Positions 23,457-32,193 of a stretch of 64,000 bases of DNA are shown here, in pieces. Under the pieces are notes generated by a model, which saw only the letters and a program-made list of their open reading frames with translations, had not been told where the DNA came from and searched no databases. The stretch comes from Arabiibacter massiliensis (GTDB taxonomy: Bacteria > Actinomycetota > Coriobacteriia > Coriobacteriales > Eggerthellaceae): contig NZ_LT827021.1 of NCBI RefSeq assembly GCF_900169505.1, positions 2,821,400 to 2,885,399 on the forward strand, given 5' to 3'. The translations under genes and the position numbers were made by a program. Each line of letters begins with the position of its first letter. Within the stretch, counting starts at the first letter, position 1.

Positions 23457-24758
23457 CTATTGACGCACGGGGTCGGCCGACTCGCCTCGCTCGCTCGAGA
23501 CGATGGCATGCTCGGCGTCGTCGAGGCGGCGCATCGCCTTCGCGCCCATGGCGAGCACGGTGATGACGATCCAGCACGCCACCAGGACGTATGCCGTGGG
23601 CGACTCGCCGAAGGCCGCCACGCCGGCCGAGGTGACGAATACGGCCGCCGGCGCGGCCAGCATCACGAGGGAGTTCTGCGTGCCGAGCGCGCTGCCGCGG
23701 TCCTGCTCGGGGATGCGGTCGAGCATGAAGAATCCGAGGAGCGCCGAGGCCGGGCCCGCGCTCACGCCCAGCAGCACCGCGCCGAGCAGCATGACGGGGA
23801 GCTCCGGCAGCGTGCCGAGCACCGCGACGCCCGCCGCCATCCCGGTAAGCGAGAGCAGGTACCACGTGCGGCGCGAGAGGCGCGGCGCGAGGGCGGCGTA
23901 GCCGAGCGAGCTGATCAGGAGCCCGAGCGACATGGCCGAGAGCACGTAGCCCAGCAGCTCCGGCCGGCCGATCAGGGTGAAGTGCACCGGCAGCACAAGC
24001 CCCTGGAACGATCCCATCACCATGATGATGCCGAAGGAGAGCAGCGTGGAGGCTGTGAGCACGCCGTCGGTGCGGAAGAGCACGCGCGCGCCGGTGCGCA
24101 GGGCGCCGAACGCGGATGCGATGGCGCTGCGCTCGTCCGCTTTGCCGCCGTCGGCGCGGCGCAGGCCCTCCGCGCCCACCGAGCGCGGCACCGTGCAGGT
24201 GACTATGGCCGCAGCGAACGAGAACGCCGCCGTGAACCACAGCGACGGCACGCCGCCCATCGTGCCGATGAGGAACGCGGCGACGGCCGGCCCCACGATG
24301 GCGGTGAGCGAGTCGAGCGACTGCGTGAGACCCATGAAACGCTGCAGGTCGGCCTTGTCACGGGCGACCACGGCCGGCAGCAGGGCGTCGCGCGCCGTCA
24401 TGCCGGGGATGTCGCCGATGGATCCCAGCAGGCCGAGCGCCACGAACCAGCCGAAGTTGAGCTCCCACAGCAGGTCGACGAGGGGGATGAGCGCGACGCT
24501 CGCCGCCGACACGAGGTCGGAGAGGATGGAGATGTCGCGGCGGTTGAAGCGATCGAGGGCCGCGCCGCCCACCACGCCGATGACCATCTGGGGGACGGCG
24601 CAGATGAGCGCGAGCGTGCCGGCGGCCAGCGCGTCGCCGGTGGTGGCCAAAAGGACGAGGGGCAGCGCCACGGCTGCGATGGAGTTGCCGAGGAGCGAGA
24701 GCATGCTCGAGGCGAGGAAGCGCGGCGCGATGCGGGCCGGGCGCGTGTTCGTGTGCAT
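23457..24758 (-). CDS. MFS transporter, probable drug exporter
   Basis: A 433-residue membrane protein with about twelve hydrophobic segments and the MFS loop motif GGAALDRFNRRDISIL between helices 2 and 3. The fold resembles MFS_3/enterobactin-exporter-like efflux proteins. The ATG at 24758 follows AAAGGAACC. Its promoter (24790-24820) has the 19-bp spacer of MerR-controlled promoters, and a MerR gene lies 257 bp away, so induction by a toxic compound is likely. Confidence 0.85.
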   Translation of the reverse strand: MHTNTRPARIAPRFLASSMLSLLGNSIAAVALPLVLLATTGDALAAGTLALICAVPQMVIGVVGGAALDRFNRRDISILSDLVSAASVALIPLVDLLWELNFGWFVALGLLGSIGDIPGMTARDALLPAVVARDKADLQRFMGLTQSLDSLTAIVGPAVAAFLIGTMGGVPSLWFTAAFSFAAAIVTCTVPRSVGAEGLRRADGGKADERSAIASAFGALRTGARVLFRTDGVLTASTLLSFGIIMVMGSFQGLVLPVHFTLIGRPELLGYVLSAMSLGLLISSLGYAALAPRLSRRTWYLLSLTGMAAGVAVLGTLPELPVMLLGAVLLGVSAGPASALLGFFMLDRIPEQDRGSALGTQNSLVMLAAPAAVFVTSAGVAAFGESPTAYVLVACWIVITVLAMGAKAMRRLDDAEHAIVSSERGESADPVRQ

Positions 24759-24789
24759 GGGAGGTTCCTTTCTGTTCCGTCAGAAAGGA

Positions 24790-24820
24790 AGTAAAAACTA
24801 CGACGCAACGTCCGGGTCAA
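24790..24820 (-). promoter_or_regulatory. MerR-type promoter of the MFS gene
   Basis: On the minus strand, -35 TTGACC (24815-24820) and -10 TTTACT (24790-24795) are separated by 19 bp, and the spacer holds the small dyad GACGTTGCGTC. An overlong spacer with a dyad is the signature of MerR activation by DNA untwisting. Confidence 0.65.
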
Positions 24821-24871
24821 GGGGAGTGTGACGGAATTGTGGGGATGAGGTCACTTTGAGCGCGCAACAGC

Positions 24872-25012
24872 CTGTTGTCATCCTGAGCGAAGCGCCGTCA
24901 GGCGCGGAGTCGAAGGATCCCGCGCGGCGATAGCTGGAAGCGTCACTGCTGGCACCGCACGGGATCCTTCGACTCCGCTCCCTTCGGTCGCTGCGCTCAG
25001 AATGACAACCTG
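24872..25012. repeat. Full-length C element (REP-like, about 140 bp)
   Basis: Left arm GTTGTCATCCTGAGCG and right arm CGCTCAGAATGACAAC enclose a second inverted pair, GGAGTCGAAGGATCCCG and CGGGATCCTTCGACTCC. This is the complete form of the dispersed repeat; elsewhere single arms occur. Confidence 0.85.
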
Positions 25013-25014
25013 TT

Positions 25015-25821
25015 TTATTCGGCCTTCCGGCGGGCGAGGATGCGGGCTTTCATCTCGGCTTCCAGGCGGTCTTCCGCGTAGAGCTGGGCGGGGTTCAAGC
25101 CCTTGCGCATCAGCTCGTCGACATAGCGCTCCAGCTCGATGTCTTCCGGATTCGTCACGTCTTCCCAGTTGGCGGAGTTGAAGCAGTCGATGAGCGGGCC
25201 GATCATATCCAGCGCCTCCTCGACGAGCAGGTCCAGCTCCTCGCGCGGCGTGTCGGCGGGCAAGGCGTCGAACCGATCGCTCATCGCCTTCATCTCCCCG
25301 AACAAGCCGAGTTGGTTGATTTTCTCCATCACGCGTTCGAGCTCGGCGGTGTCGGACTCGGTGTAGAGGTGGCTCGTGATAAGCAGCGCTTCGCGCTCGC
25401 CGCTGGTGATGGCGCCTTCTTTGTAGTCGATGAGCGTCCGCACCGCTTGCGCGAACCGCACGGGCAGGTCGGGGTCGAGGCGCTCGGCTTTCAGCTGGGC
25501 GATGGTGCGGCGCTGCTCTTCCAGGCGCTCGATCTGGGCGGCCAGCTCGCGGTCGAGCTCATCGAGGGCATCGTCGGCTCCCGCCCCGGCCGAGTGGGCC
25601 GGGCTTGCGTCCATCTGCTCGATCACCTCGCCGATACGGTCGAGCGAGAACCCGAGCGACGCGAGCCGCTTCACCCGCAGCACGCGCGCGAGGTCCTCGG
25701 CACCGTAGTCGCGGTAGCCGTTCTCGCCGCGCGGCGGCTCGGGCAGCAGGCCGATAGCGTGGTAGTGGCGCAGCGTGCGCACGGTGCAGCCGGCTATCTT
25801 CGCGATCTCGCTTGACTTCAT
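25015..25821 (-). CDS. MerR family regulator with C-terminal sensor domain
   Basis: A 268-residue protein. The N-terminal helix-turn-helix is SSEIAKIAGCTVRTLRHYHA with GLLPEPPRGENGYRDY, then a coiled dimerisation helix, then a long C-terminal domain like TipA-type ligand-binding regions. It is 9 bp downstream of the GNAT gene and likely in its operon. The MFS gene just beyond has a MerR-type promoter, which I take as its target. Confidence 0.88.
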   Translation of the reverse strand: MKSSEIAKIAGCTVRTLRHYHAIGLLPEPPRGENGYRDYGAEDLARVLRVKRLASLGFSLDRIGEVIEQMDASPAHSAGAGADDALDELDRELAAQIERLEEQRRTIAQLKAERLDPDLPVRFAQAVRTLIDYKEGAITSGEREALLITSHLYTESDTAELERVMEKINQLGLFGEMKAMSDRFDALPADTPREELDLLVEEALDMIGPLIDCFNSANWEDVTNPEDIELERYVDELMRKGLNPAQLYAEDRLEAEMKARILARRKAE

Positions 25822-25830
25822 GGGGCCTCC

Positions 25831-26490
25831 CTACACGCGCGGCTCGCGCACCATGAGGCGCTCCACCAGGTCGAACCCGGGCGCGCCCTTGCGTTCCACC
25901 GTGCGGAAGCCGTAGTGGCCGTAGAGCCCCTCCAGCCGGTCGGCATAGCAATCGAGGAAGCAGCGCAGCCCGCGCCGGTCGGCCTCGTCCAGAAACGGCG
26001 TGAACAGGCGACGGAACGCGCCCGTGCCGCGACGGGACGCGTCCACGCCGGCCGAGATGAAGTAGATGAAGTCCTCGTCGTCTCCGGCCAGGGCCAGCGG
26101 CCAGTTCGTGTCCGAGAGCGGATCCATCGCCTCGGCGCGCGGTCCGAGGACCGCCTCCTCCTCCGGCGTGAGCATGGCGGCCATGCACCGCGCCGACTTC
26201 TCCTCCAAGCGCTCCCAGCCGCCTTCGGGCAGCTCGCTGCGCAGAAACACGTTCGCGGCCCCCGCGCGATCATCGAGCGTGAACACGCAGCCGTAAGGGG
26301 ACGTCACGGCGTAGTCGGCGCGGATGACGGCCTGCGTGATGGCCAGCTTGCGCTCCTCGGAGACGCTGGGAACGTCGAGCCAGGTGGCGTACCACATCTC
26401 CTCGCGGAAGCACGCGCCCACCATGGCTGCGAGGGCGTCCAGCTCGTCGGTTTGATCGGGTCGCACGGTGATGAGGCCGGGCAGGTTCAT
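25831..26490 (-). CDS. GNAT family N-acetyltransferase
   Basis: A 219-residue protein with the GNAT acetyl-CoA motif in altered form (ISAGVDASRRGTGAFRRLFT) and the late strand YGHYGFRTVERKGAPGFDLV. The start at 26490 was chosen because GGAACTCCC precedes it and the frame upstream reads as non-coding. It precedes the MerR gene by 9 bp. Together with the MFS exporter they look like a small drug-response unit, with acetylation as a possible second resistance route. The substrate is unknown. Confidence 0.82.
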   Translation of the reverse strand: MNLPGLITVRPDQTDELDALAAMVGACFREEMWYATWLDVPSVSEERKLAITQAVIRADYAVTSPYGCVFTLDDRAGAANVFLRSELPEGGWERLEEKSARCMAAMLTPEEEAVLGPRAEAMDPLSDTNWPLALAGDDEDFIYFISAGVDASRRGTGAFRRLFTPFLDEADRRGLRCFLDCYADRLEGLYGHYGFRTVERKGAPGFDLVERLMVREPRV

Positions 26491-26638
26491 GGGAGTTCCT
26501 TCGTCGCGGTTCGTTTTCGGTTCGCTCTCGATTCTCGCACGACTTCCCGCCGCTGTCGAGCCGCGCCGCGCACCGCCTCCATACTGCTGCCCAAGGCGCG
26601 GCCGTACTGCAATCCGGCCGCGCCGGTTTTTTCGGAGG

Positions 26639-27823
26639 CTAAGCGTCTTGGAACAAAGGGATTTTCCCAAGAAGGAAGTCCTCAAGGGGATAGGCATCCG
26701 ATCCGACGATCAAACTGTAGGTGCCCGGATATTCTCTTACGAACTCACCGAGCCCCTTCGTGCTTTTCGCCCTGCCGCTCTTCACTTCTATCGCGGTTCG
26801 CTTGCGTCCCTGCTGGATCACGAAGTCGACTTCGGCATCGCGCTCGCGCCACCAGAATACTTCGAAGTGCTCCTTCTCCCCGCGCTGCAAAAGGTAGGCG
26901 CCCACTGCGCTTTCGACAAGATGCCCGCGCTTGTCGGGTTCGCTGAGGAGCGTCTCGCCCTGGGTTCCCGATGCGGCCACCATGAGGGAGGTGTCGTGCA
27001 CGAGCATGCGCGGCGAGCTTGTTCGAGATGTCAGGATCTTGTCCGAGTATTTTTTCAGGCCGGTGAGCAGCCCCGCTGTCGAAAGGAGTTCGAGGTAATG
27101 CGCGATGGTGTCGGTGTTTCCCTGGTCGTCGAGCTGGCCGAGTATCTTGCGATAGGAGATCTCCTGCCCGGAGTACGCGGCCCCCACTTCGAACAGGGCC
27201 CTCATCAGCGCTGGTTTTCGTACGTTCTCCATTTCCAAAATGTCTTGCTCGATGGTCGGATTGATGATCGCCGCATGCAGGTAATCGAACCATCGGACGG
27301 AGTCTCCTGTCAAAGCGGCTGCGCCGGGATACCCGCCGAAAGCCAGGAAATCATCCAGCGTATAGCCGAAAGCCTGCATGCATTCCCAGAGATTCCAATG
27401 AGTGGATCGGATAACTTCGAACCTCCCCATAAGCGATTCGCTCAAACCGCTTTGCAGCATGAGAGAAGAGGAGCCGGTGACGACGACTTTGATGTTCCGG
27501 CCGTGCCTCGTGTCCTCGTCCCAAAGCGCCTTCACCCCGCTCGACCATTGAGGGATTTTCTGGACTTCGTCAAGGGAGAGGATGGCAACCCCGTGCGATT
27601 CCGCCACTTTTCGGGCATCGCCCCAGACTTCCTCGAGCTTGCGCAGGCGCCTGTCGCGCGGACGATCGAAAGCGAATTCCACAATGGGGCAATCGAAGCG
27701 GGCGAGAGCTTGCGAGGCGGCCGTCGATTTACCCGTTTGGCGCGGGCCCATCACCATTTGGATGAATCGACGCGGTTCTTCTAGCCGTTGGGCGAGGGTG
27801 TTCACGAAATCGCGTTCGAACAT
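26639..27823 (-). CDS. AAA ATPase with DUF4143 and nuclease-like C-terminus (copy 4)
   Basis: A 394-residue protein with Walker A GPRQTGKST, Walker B VAILSLDEVQKIP, sensor KVVVTGSSSLML, a DUF4143 region and a C-terminal DAEVDFVIQ followed by TAIEVKSG, which keeps the E-x-K of the PD-(D/E)XK fold. The ATG at 27823 was chosen because homology starts there (MFERDFVNTLAQRL) and the open frame upstream crosses the promoter repeats. Single gene, head-to-head with the first putrescine carbamoyltransferase. Confidence 0.87.
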   Translation of the reverse strand: MFERDFVNTLAQRLEEPRRFIQMVMGPRQTGKSTAASQALARFDCPIVEFAFDRPRDRRLRKLEEVWGDARKVAESHGVAILSLDEVQKIPQWSSGVKALWDEDTRHGRNIKVVVTGSSSLMLQSGLSESLMGRFEVIRSTHWNLWECMQAFGYTLDDFLAFGGYPGAAALTGDSVRWFDYLHAAIINPTIEQDILEMENVRKPALMRALFEVGAAYSGQEISYRKILGQLDDQGNTDTIAHYLELLSTAGLLTGLKKYSDKILTSRTSSPRMLVHDTSLMVAASGTQGETLLSEPDKRGHLVESAVGAYLLQRGEKEHFEVFWWRERDAEVDFVIQQGRKRTAIEVKSGRAKSTKGLGEFVREYPGTYSLIVGSDAYPLEDFLLGKIPLFQDA

Positions 27824-27875
27824 TGCAGGGCTCCTTTCCCGCTCGAATGGGACAAGTATAGCGCGCTTTTGCTTC

Positions 27876-27954
27876 AAACCTCGCAAAATGTTGAAATTGA
27901 CAATTTGACAGGTAAACCTCGCAAAATGTTGAAATCGTTGTTTTGCGAGGTTTT
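27876..27954 (-). promoter_or_regulatory. Promoter repeats with a 38-bp period (ATPase copy 4)
   Basis: AAACCTCGCAAAATGTTGAA starts at 27876 and again at 27914 (22 identical bases, period 38). A third, inverted copy of the core lies at 27941-27954 (TTTTGCGAGGTTTT). A TATACT -10 box on the minus strand (27855-27860) places the first copy over the -35 region. Confidence 0.85.
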
Positions 27955-28110
27955 CACGTCGCCCACGCCAACGCCGGTCGTGCAACGTTTGGTTGATTGC
28001 GCGGCAACGGCGGTGTTGCAAACGGGGACGTCTCCCTGGCGGGCAGAGCGTCATCCGGCAGAATCGTTCCAGTTCGTATCAACCATTCGGCTCGAAGGAG
28101 GCCTGTCGCG

Positions 28111-29136
28111 ATGACTGCCAAGGATTTTCTCGACACCAACGATTTCACCAAGGACCAGCTGCTCGACATGATCGAGCTCTCGCGCGTGCTCAAGCGCTGC
28201 GTGAAGGCCGGCTACTACCCGGAGCTGCTGCGCCACCGCGCGCTCGGCATGATCTTCCAGCAGGTGTCCACCCGCACGCGCCTGTCGTTCGAGGGCGCCA
28301 TGGCCGACCTCGGCGGCGACGCGCAGTTCTACGCGCCCGGCACCATCCAGCTGGGCGGGCACGAGAGCATCGAGGACTCCGCGCGCGTGATGGGGCGCCT
28401 TCTCGACGTCATCATGGCGCGCGTCGACCGCCACGAGGACCTTGTCGAGCTGGCGAAATACTCGCAGGTGCCCGTGATCAACGGCATGTCCGACTACAAC
28501 CATCCCACGCAGGAGATGGGCGACCTCCTCACCATGATCGAGCACCTGCCCGAGGGCAAGCGCATCGAGAACTGCAAGACGGTGTTCGTGGGCGACGCCA
28601 CCCAGGTGTGCGTGTCCGAGATGTTCATCTGCTCGAAGATGGGCATGGACTTCGTGCAGTACGGGCCCGAGGGACACCAGATCCGCGAGGACCTGCTGGC
28701 CATCGGCCGCAAGAACTGCGAGGAGTCCGGCGGCACCGTGACCGTCACCGACAACCGCGAGGAAGCGATGCGCGACGCCGACTTCGTGTACACCGACGTG
28801 TGGTACGGCCTCTACGACAAGGAGCTGTCGAAGGAAGAGCGCATGGCCATCTTCTATCCGACGTACCAGGTCACGCCCGAGCTCATGGACATGGCCGCCC
28901 CGCACGCCAAGTTCATGCACTGCCTGCCCGCCTCGCGCGGCGAGGAAGTGGTGGACGCGGTCATCGACGGCCCGAAGTCCATCTGCTGGGACGAGGCCGA
29001 GAACCGCAAGCACTCCATCCGCGGCCTGCTCGCGTGGTTCTGCCCGCAGGCGCAGGTGGACGAACAGGAAGCCGGCGACGCCCGCGACCAGCTGAACTAC
29101 CTGCTGGAAGGCCTCGGCAAGCAGCCGGTGGAGTAG
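28111..29136 (+). CDS. ptcA: Putrescine carbamoyltransferase (triad 1)
   Basis: A 341-residue transcarbamylase that converts carbamoylputrescine and phosphate to putrescine and carbamoyl phosphate. Carbamoyl-phosphate site STRTR at residues 53-57, HPTQ at 131-134, HCLP at 270-273. The sequence follows enterococcal putrescine carbamoyltransferase closely ([35 protein letters not shown]), including the extra C-terminal helix, which distinguishes it from ornithine transcarbamylase. ATG at 28111 follows GAAGGAGG. First gene of triad 1, with its transporter and deiminase downstream. Confidence 0.9.
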   Translation: MTAKDFLDTNDFTKDQLLDMIELSRVLKRCVKAGYYPELLRHRALGMIFQQVSTRTRLSFEGAMADLGGDAQFYAPGTIQLGGHESIEDSARVMGRLLDVIMARVDRHEDLVELAKYSQVPVINGMSDYNHPTQEMGDLLTMIEHLPEGKRIENCKTVFVGDATQVCVSEMFICSKMGMDFVQYGPEGHQIREDLLAIGRKNCEESGGTVTVTDNREEAMRDADFVYTDVWYGLYDKELSKEERMAIFYPTYQVTPELMDMAAPHAKFMHCLPASRGEEVVDAVIDGPKSICWDEAENRKHSIRGLLAWFCPQAQVDEQEAGDARDQLNYLLEGLGKQPVE

Positions 29137-29148
29137 CAGGCGTTGAAC

Positions 29149-29229
29149 CGTAGGGCAAGGGCTCTGCCCTTGCCGCCCAACAAGCACGACGCTGCGGGTT
29201 GGCGGCGAGGGCAGAGCCCTCGCCCTACG
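29149..29229. repeat. Imperfect 32-33-bp inverted repeat between ptcA and aguD
   Basis: Left arm 29149-29181 and right arm about 29197-29229 (CGTAGGGCAAGGGCTCTGCC against its inverted near-copy) form a long hairpin with two A/G differences. It occupies most of the intercistronic gap. Confidence 0.8.
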
Positions 29230-29258
29230 GGCACGTCAAGACGATAAGGAGCGAACTC

Positions 29259-30767
29259 ATGGATGAAACCAAGCAAAAGCGCTTCCGGTTGATCGACGCC
29301 ATTCTGTCGGTCATCACGGTGGTGTTCGTGGCCGAGGCGGCGGCGCCGGCTGCCGCCATCGGCAACTCCCAGTTCTTCTGGTGGATCTTCCTCATCATCG
29401 CGTTTCTGTTGCCGTACGGTCTGGTGGTGAGCGAGCTCGGCACCACCTACGACGACGAGGGCGGCCTGTACGACTGGGTGCGCCGCGCGTTCGGCGACAA
29501 ATGGGGCAGCCGCGTGAGCTGGTACTACTGGATCAACTTCCCCTTGTGGATGGCGTCGCTCGCGTTCTTGTTCCCCGAGACCATCGCCATGATCACGGGC
29601 TTCGAGCTGGGGCTACTGCCGTCGCTCGCCATCGAGCTCGCGTTCATCTGGATCGTCGTGTTCCTCAGCTTCTCGAAGGTGTCGGACTCGGCGTGGATCC
29701 TCAACCTGGCGGCCGTGCTCAAAGTGGGCATCGCGCTCGTGGTGGGCGGCCTCGGCATCTGGTACGCCGTGAACTTCGGCTTCGCCAACGACATGGCGCC
29801 CGAGACGTTCCTGCCGGCGCTCGATACGAACAGCCTGACGTATCTGTCCATCATCCTGTTCAACTTCATGGGCTTTGAGGTGATCACCACCTACGCCGGC
29901 TCCATGCGCGATCCTGAGCGTGAGATCCCCAAGGCCATCATCGCCGGCGGCATCGCCATCGCGGCGCTGTACCTGTTCAGCTCGTTCGGAATCGGCGCGG
30001 CCATCCCCGTGCTCGACATCTCGCTCGACTCCGGCATCATGGACGCCGTGGGCATCATGGCGGGCTTCGGCAGCGTGCTGTTCGTCGTGGTGGCCGTGGT
30101 GTTCCTCATCACGCTGTTCGGCAACATGGTCAGCTGGTCGTTCGGCGTGAACTTCGTGGCCGAGCACGCGGCGCGCAAGAAGAACATGCCGCGCGTGTTC
30201 GCGCACGAGAGCGCCAAGAACCAGATGCCCACCGGCGCTGCTATCGTCAACGGCATCGTGGCGAGCGCGCTCGTGCTGCTGTCGCCGGTCATGGAGATGG
30301 CGGGGCTCGACGGGTTCTTCTGGATCTTCTTCAGCATGAACATCGTGTTTCTGCTGATCAGCTACATACCCATGTTCCCGGCGTTTCTGAAGCTGCGCCG
30401 TGTCGACCCGAACGCCAAGCGCGTGTTCCGCGTGCCGGGCGGCCGGGGCGTCGCGCTCGTGGTGGCGTGGCTGCCCGTGGTGCTGCTCGTGCTGGCCATC
30501 ATCGCCACCATCGTGCCGCTCAACGGCTCGGAGGAGGAGATGGGCAAGATCCCCATGCTCATCGGCGTGATCGCGTTCGTCATCCTCGGCGAGATCGTGC
30601 GCGTGTGGTCGTCGCGCGGTCGCAAGGACGACTACGGCGGCATGGGAAGCCATGGCGACCCGCACGCCTTCGACATCGCGCACGGCTACGAGGAGATGCC
30701 CGAATCCGAGCGCATCGAGATCGAGGAGTCCGAGCTCATCGGCCGCGAGCCGAGGGATTTGGTGTAG
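29259..30767 (+). CDS. aguD: Agmatine/putrescine antiporter, APC family (triad 1)
   Basis: A 502-residue membrane protein with about twelve hydrophobic segments and a charged C-terminal tail (from about residue 455). APC-superfamily features include VTVVFVAEAAAPAAAIGNSQ and FNFMGFEVITTYAGSMRDPE. Position between carbamoyltransferase and deiminase, and close similarity to the transporter at 45699, indicate exchange of agmatine for putrescine. ATG at 29259 has AAGGAGCG upstream. Confidence 0.85.
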   Translation: MDETKQKRFRLIDAILSVITVVFVAEAAAPAAAIGNSQFFWWIFLIIAFLLPYGLVVSELGTTYDDEGGLYDWVRRAFGDKWGSRVSWYYWINFPLWMASLAFLFPETIAMITGFELGLLPSLAIELAFIWIVVFLSFSKVSDSAWILNLAAVLKVGIALVVGGLGIWYAVNFGFANDMAPETFLPALDTNSLTYLSIILFNFMGFEVITTYAGSMRDPEREIPKAIIAGGIAIAALYLFSSFGIGAAIPVLDISLDSGIMDAVGIMAGFGSVLFVVVAVVFLITLFGNMVSWSFGVNFVAEHAARKKNMPRVFAHESAKNQMPTGAAIVNGIVASALVLLSPVMEMAGLDGFFWIFFSMNIVFLLISYIPMFPAFLKLRRVDPNAKRVFRVPGGRGVALVVAWLPVVLLVLAIIATIVPLNGSEEEMGKIPMLIGVIAFVILGEIVRVWSSRGRKDDYGGMGSHGDPHAFDIAHGYEEMPESERIEIEESELIGREPRDLV

Positions 30768-30775
30768 ACGCCCCT

Positions 30776-30926
30776 CTGTCATCCTGAGCGGAGGCGGCGA
30801 AGCCGCCGGAGTCGAAGGATCCCGTGCGGCGCGAGCAGTGACGTTTTCGGCTGGCGCCAAACGGGATCCTTTCCCTAAAGGGACTAGCTTCGCGTCGCGC
30901 CACCCTTCGGTCGCTCAGGATGACAA
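30776..30926. repeat. C element between aguD and aguA of triad 1
   Basis: CTGTCATCCTGAGCGGAGGC at the left and CGCTCAGGATGACA at the right form the outer inverted pair; GTCGAAGGATCCCG and CGGGATCC the inner one. It fills the gap inside the operon. Confidence 0.85.
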
Positions 30927-30947
30927 ACTACGAGAAAGGACCCATCC

Positions 30948-32063
30948 ATGGAAACCATTTACGAAGAGCAGTCCACCCCGCGCGCCGACGGCTACCGCAT
31001 GCCGGGCGAGTTCGAGCCGCAGAAGCGCATCTGGATGCTGTGGCCGCACCGCCCCGACAACTGGCGTGACGGCGCGAAGCCCGCGCAGAAGGCCTACGCC
31101 AACGTGGCGCGCGCCATCGCGAAGTTCGAGCCCGTGATCATTGGCGCGAAGCCGGAGGACTACGAGGCCGCGCGCTTCGAGATGTCCGAGGACGAGAATG
31201 TCCTGGTCATCGAGATGGAGTCCGACGACGCGTGGATCCGCGACTGCGGCCCCACGTTCGTGGTGAACGACGAGGGCGACGTGCGCGCGGTGCACTGGCA
31301 CTTCAACGCCTGGGGCGGGCTGTACGACGGCCTGTACTTCCCCTGGGACCAGGACGCGCTCATCGGCATGAAGGTGGCCGACCTGGCGCGCGCCGACCGC
31401 TACCGCCCCGACACGTTCGTGCTCGAGGGCGGCTCCATCCACGTGGACGGCGAGGGCACGGTCATCACCACCGAGATGTGCCTCCTGTCGCCCGGCCGCA
31501 ACCCGGAGCTGACCAAGGAGGACATCGAGGGCTACCTGCGCGAGTACCTGAACGTGGAGAAAGTCATCTGGATCAAGGACGGCATCGACCCCGACGAGAC
31601 GAACGGCCACATCGACGACGTGGCGTGCTTCGTGGCGCCCGGCGAGGTGGCTTGCATCTGGACCGACGACGAACAGAGCCCCTTCTACGAGGCCGCCCGC
31701 GCCGCCTACAACACGCTGTCGAACGCCACCGACGCGAAGGGCCGCCAGCTCAAGGTGCACAAGCTGGTCATGCCCAAGGAGCTCACGTTCATGACGCAGG
31801 AGGAGGTGGACGCCGTCGACGTGGTGGAGGGCACGCTGCCCCGCACGACCGAGGACTACGCCATCGCCAGCTACATGAACTTCCTCATCGTCAACGGCGG
31901 CGTCATCGTGCCGCAGTACGACGACGAGTACGACGAACGCGCCCTCGAACAGGTGCGAGAGATGTTCCCCGACCGCGAGGTCGTGGGCGTCTCCACCCGC
32001 GAGGTCGCCTACGGCGGCGGCAACATCCACTGCATCACCCAGCAGGAACCCGCCCGCGCGTAG
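30948..32063 (+). CDS. aguA: Agmatine deiminase (triad 1)
   Basis: A 371-residue enzyme of the guanidino-group-modifying superfamily that converts agmatine to carbamoylputrescine and ammonia. Conserved sites: GYRMPGEFEPQKRIWMLWPH, DDAWIRDCGPTFV, LEGGSIHVDGEGT, TNGHIDDVACF (His and Asp) and the nucleophile in GGGNIHCITQQ (Cys362). All catalytic residues are present. AAAGGA precedes the ATG at 30948. Last gene of triad 1. Confidence 0.93.
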   Translation: METIYEEQSTPRADGYRMPGEFEPQKRIWMLWPHRPDNWRDGAKPAQKAYANVARAIAKFEPVIIGAKPEDYEAARFEMSEDENVLVIEMESDDAWIRDCGPTFVVNDEGDVRAVHWHFNAWGGLYDGLYFPWDQDALIGMKVADLARADRYRPDTFVLEGGSIHVDGEGTVITTEMCLLSPGRNPELTKEDIEGYLREYLNVEKVIWIKDGIDPDETNGHIDDVACFVAPGEVACIWTDDEQSPFYEAARAAYNTLSNATDAKGRQLKVHKLVMPKELTFMTQEEVDAVDVVEGTLPRTTEDYAIASYMNFLIVNGGVIVPQYDDEYDERALEQVREMFPDREVVGVSTREVAYGGGNIHCITQQEPARA

Positions 32064-32113
32064 GCGTCACCGGGCCCCGGCGCACAGCACGCCGGGGCCC
32101 GCCCGTCTCCCCG

Positions 32114-32168
32114 ATCTTCGCTCCAAAAACACGCCTCAGCGCACGAGGCGTGTTTTTGGAGCGAAGAT
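32114..32168. repeat. Hairpin with perfect 24-bp arms (copy 1)
   Basis: Arms 32114-32137 and 32145-32168 (ATCTTCGCTCCAAAAACACG, then CCTC) are exact inverted copies around the 7-nt loop AGCGCAC. The identical 55-bp element occurs in opposite orientation at 36926-36980. It lies between the converging aguA and LuxR genes and could terminate both. Confidence 0.92.
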
Positions 32169-32193
32169 GCGTCCGCGACGGGGAGCGCAGCCT

